Below are positions 41,815-42,744 of a stretch of 42,744 nucleotides of DNA, piece by piece. Below the pieces are notes generated by a model. It ran no database searches, was not told where the DNA came from, and saw only the letters and a list, made by a program, of their open reading frames with translations. This DNA comes from Chloroflexota bacterium (GTDB lineage Bacteria > Chloroflexota > Chloroflexia > Chloroflexales > Chloroflexaceae): positions 1 to 42,744 of the forward strand of contig JAUQOZ010000326.1 in assembly GCA_030550625.1 (NCBI GenBank). Direction: 5' to 3'. The translations under genes were made by a program, and so were the position numbers. Within the stretch, counting starts at the first letter, position 1. Every line of letters begins with the position of its first letter.

Positions 41815-42225
41815 TTACGGTTGCGCCACTTGCAACGTACCCAACATCCCAGCGGTAAAGTGGCCTTCGATACCGCAGACAAATTGATATTGGCCGATCT
41901 GTTCAGGTGAGGTGAACGTAACCGTTGTCGTTTCACCGGGTTTCACTTCAATTTCCCAATAGATATTTTCTTCATCTTCGTCGCCAAAACTCTCGCCAAC
42001 CGTTGTGCCATATTTCATAATCACAAATTCGTGTTCTACCGCACCTTTATTCGTAATGTTGAGGGTGATCTCTTTCCCCGGCGGAATAATGAAAGTTTTT
42101 GGCTCGTACTTATAATCGGTCATGACAACATCGATCACCGTCGCCGGCGTTTGGCGGCGACTACAGGCAGTGAGCGGAAACAACGCGAGCGCCAGCATGA
42201 GCAACACCAGCCAGACTTTGTTCAT
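41815..42225 (-). CDS. blue-copper (cupredoxin) lipoprotein, auracyanin-like ligand set
   Basis: The 136-residue protein has a lipoprotein signal with LTAC (Cys21), so it is tethered outside the membrane. The remaining 115 residues form a single cupredoxin domain. Type 1 copper ligands are apparent: His65 (AVEHEFVI), then Cys117, His122 and Met127 in FVCGIEGHFTAGM. Spacing C-x4-H-x4-M suits a mobile electron carrier. Chloroflexus uses auracyanins of this kind between alternative complex III and cytochrome c-554. This is a short paralogue and need not be a named auracyanin. An acidic loop (GDEDEENIYW) is notable. AAGGAGAGG precedes the ATG. It stands alone. Confidence 0.87.
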   Translation of the reverse strand: MNKVWLVLLMLALALFPLTACSRRQTPATVIDVVMTDYKYEPKTFIIPPGKEITLNITNKGAVEHEFVIMKYGTTVGESFGDEDEENIYWEIEVKPGETTTVTFTSPEQIGQYQFVCGIEGHFTAGMLGTLQVAQP

Positions 42226-42744
42226 TGTCCTCTCCTTGAGAAAACGAAGCCAACCATTGGCGTCAATCGTGTGGGTTCCAGCAACCGTCCATCCGACATC
42301 TGATACTTGTTCTCAATCCGGCAAAGGCAAAGATATCCTCGCTACGGCACTCCTGTCCCTCCTTGCTGGCAGCGACTAGGGCGAAACGCATGCAGAAGCC
42401 GATGAAGGAACTGCACCCTTCATCACTTTGGAATGGTTGCCCCTCATTCCCTACACAGCATATTTGCTTTTCCTCATCGGGAACCGATAGAGTGAATATA
42501 CACCAATCTATTTTGATTGTCAAGTGTTATCTGAATATACAAATATCTGAATATATCAAAATAGTTTCATATCGTAATAACCGGCCAACAACGGAATGAG
42601 TGTCCAACTGTCATTGCGCGGGAGCGGCGGCCCCCAGCCGCGCTGGGGTCGCCCGACCGAAGCAATCTCCCGCTTCAGCGAGAACGATGCCTGAGAGGAT
42701 TCCTTTCCATGCTCGCGGGGGATTGCTGCGCGCCGGGGCAGGAA
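42226..42744. repeat. AT-rich segment and dispersed imperfect palindromic repeat at the right edge
   Basis: At 42490-42560 the DNA becomes strongly AT-rich and has near-direct repeats of CTGAATATAC / CTGAATATAT. From about 42607, GTCATTGCGCGGGAGC, GAAGCAATCTCCCGC and GCGGGGGATTGCTGC form an imperfect inverted repeat of the widespread TCATTGCG...GAAGCAATC type. No gene could be supported in this 519-bp stretch. Confidence 0.5.

Overview
The window is almost certainly from a filamentous anoxygenic phototroph of the genus Chloroflexus (Chloroflexota). The deciding evidence is a pufB-pufA-pufC cluster at 32286-34145. The 53-residue beta and 56-residue alpha B808-866 light-harvesting polypeptides and the 414-residue tetraheme cytochrome c-554 are near-identical in length and motif layout to those I know from Chloroflexus aurantiacus. 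They are followed by bchG and bchP. The species is not certain: a few beta-subunit residues differ from the aurantiacus sequence as I remember it. DNA is moderately GC-rich, consensus-like sigma-70 promoters occur, and no RNA genes were seen.

Layout. 1-730: two tandem repeat arrays with no gene. 731-6467 (+): uvrC, an acyl-CoA (probably methylcrotonyl-CoA) carboxylase beta subunit, a DUF58 membrane protein and pseudouridine-5'-phosphate glycosidase. 6500-7743 (+): a sigma-70 factor behind a canonical promoter and a structured leader of about 170 nt. 7953-9730 (+): an AT-richer, translationally coupled ATPase/DUF4276 (TOPRIM-like) pair that looks like a mobile two-gene defence module. 9739-15109 (-): S41 peptidase lipoprotein, transpeptidase PBP, a sensor-kinase-like protein without an H box, and a polytopic membrane protein. 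The last is divergent from a MarR regulator (15298-15801, +) across overlapping palindromes. 15811-20372 (-): GT2 glycosyltransferase, an EtfD-type FeS oxidoreductase and an orphan ABC ATPase. 20679-21326 (+): a CBS-CBS-ACT protein. 21407-24259 (-): a large secreted amidase with carbohydrate-binding-like and PA14 modules. 24483-28294 (+): a sensor kinase coupled to a REC-HisKA kinase. 28319-31981 (-): a heterodimeric ABC exporter pair. 32123-36540 (+): the photosynthesis cluster. 36537-40857 (-): an M20 peptidase, then an operon of a GPH/MFS transporter and a sphingosine-phosphate-lyase-like PLP enzyme, preceded by a frameshifted tetR. 41815-42225 (-): a blue-copper lipoprotein. 42226-42744: an AT-rich stretch and a repeat.

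How the genes work together. PufB and PufA form the membrane antenna, PufC re-reduces the reaction centre, and BchG and BchP attach and reduce the bacteriochlorophyll tail. The blue-copper lipoprotein has auracyanin-like ligands and could join the same electron transport, but that is inference. EtfD would pass electrons from acyl-CoA oxidation to menaquinone, which fits a branched-chain carboxylase in the same window. Small palindromic repeats of several kinds (19-, 26-, 35- and 42-bp units) fill many intergenic gaps. All calls were made by eye, without database searches.
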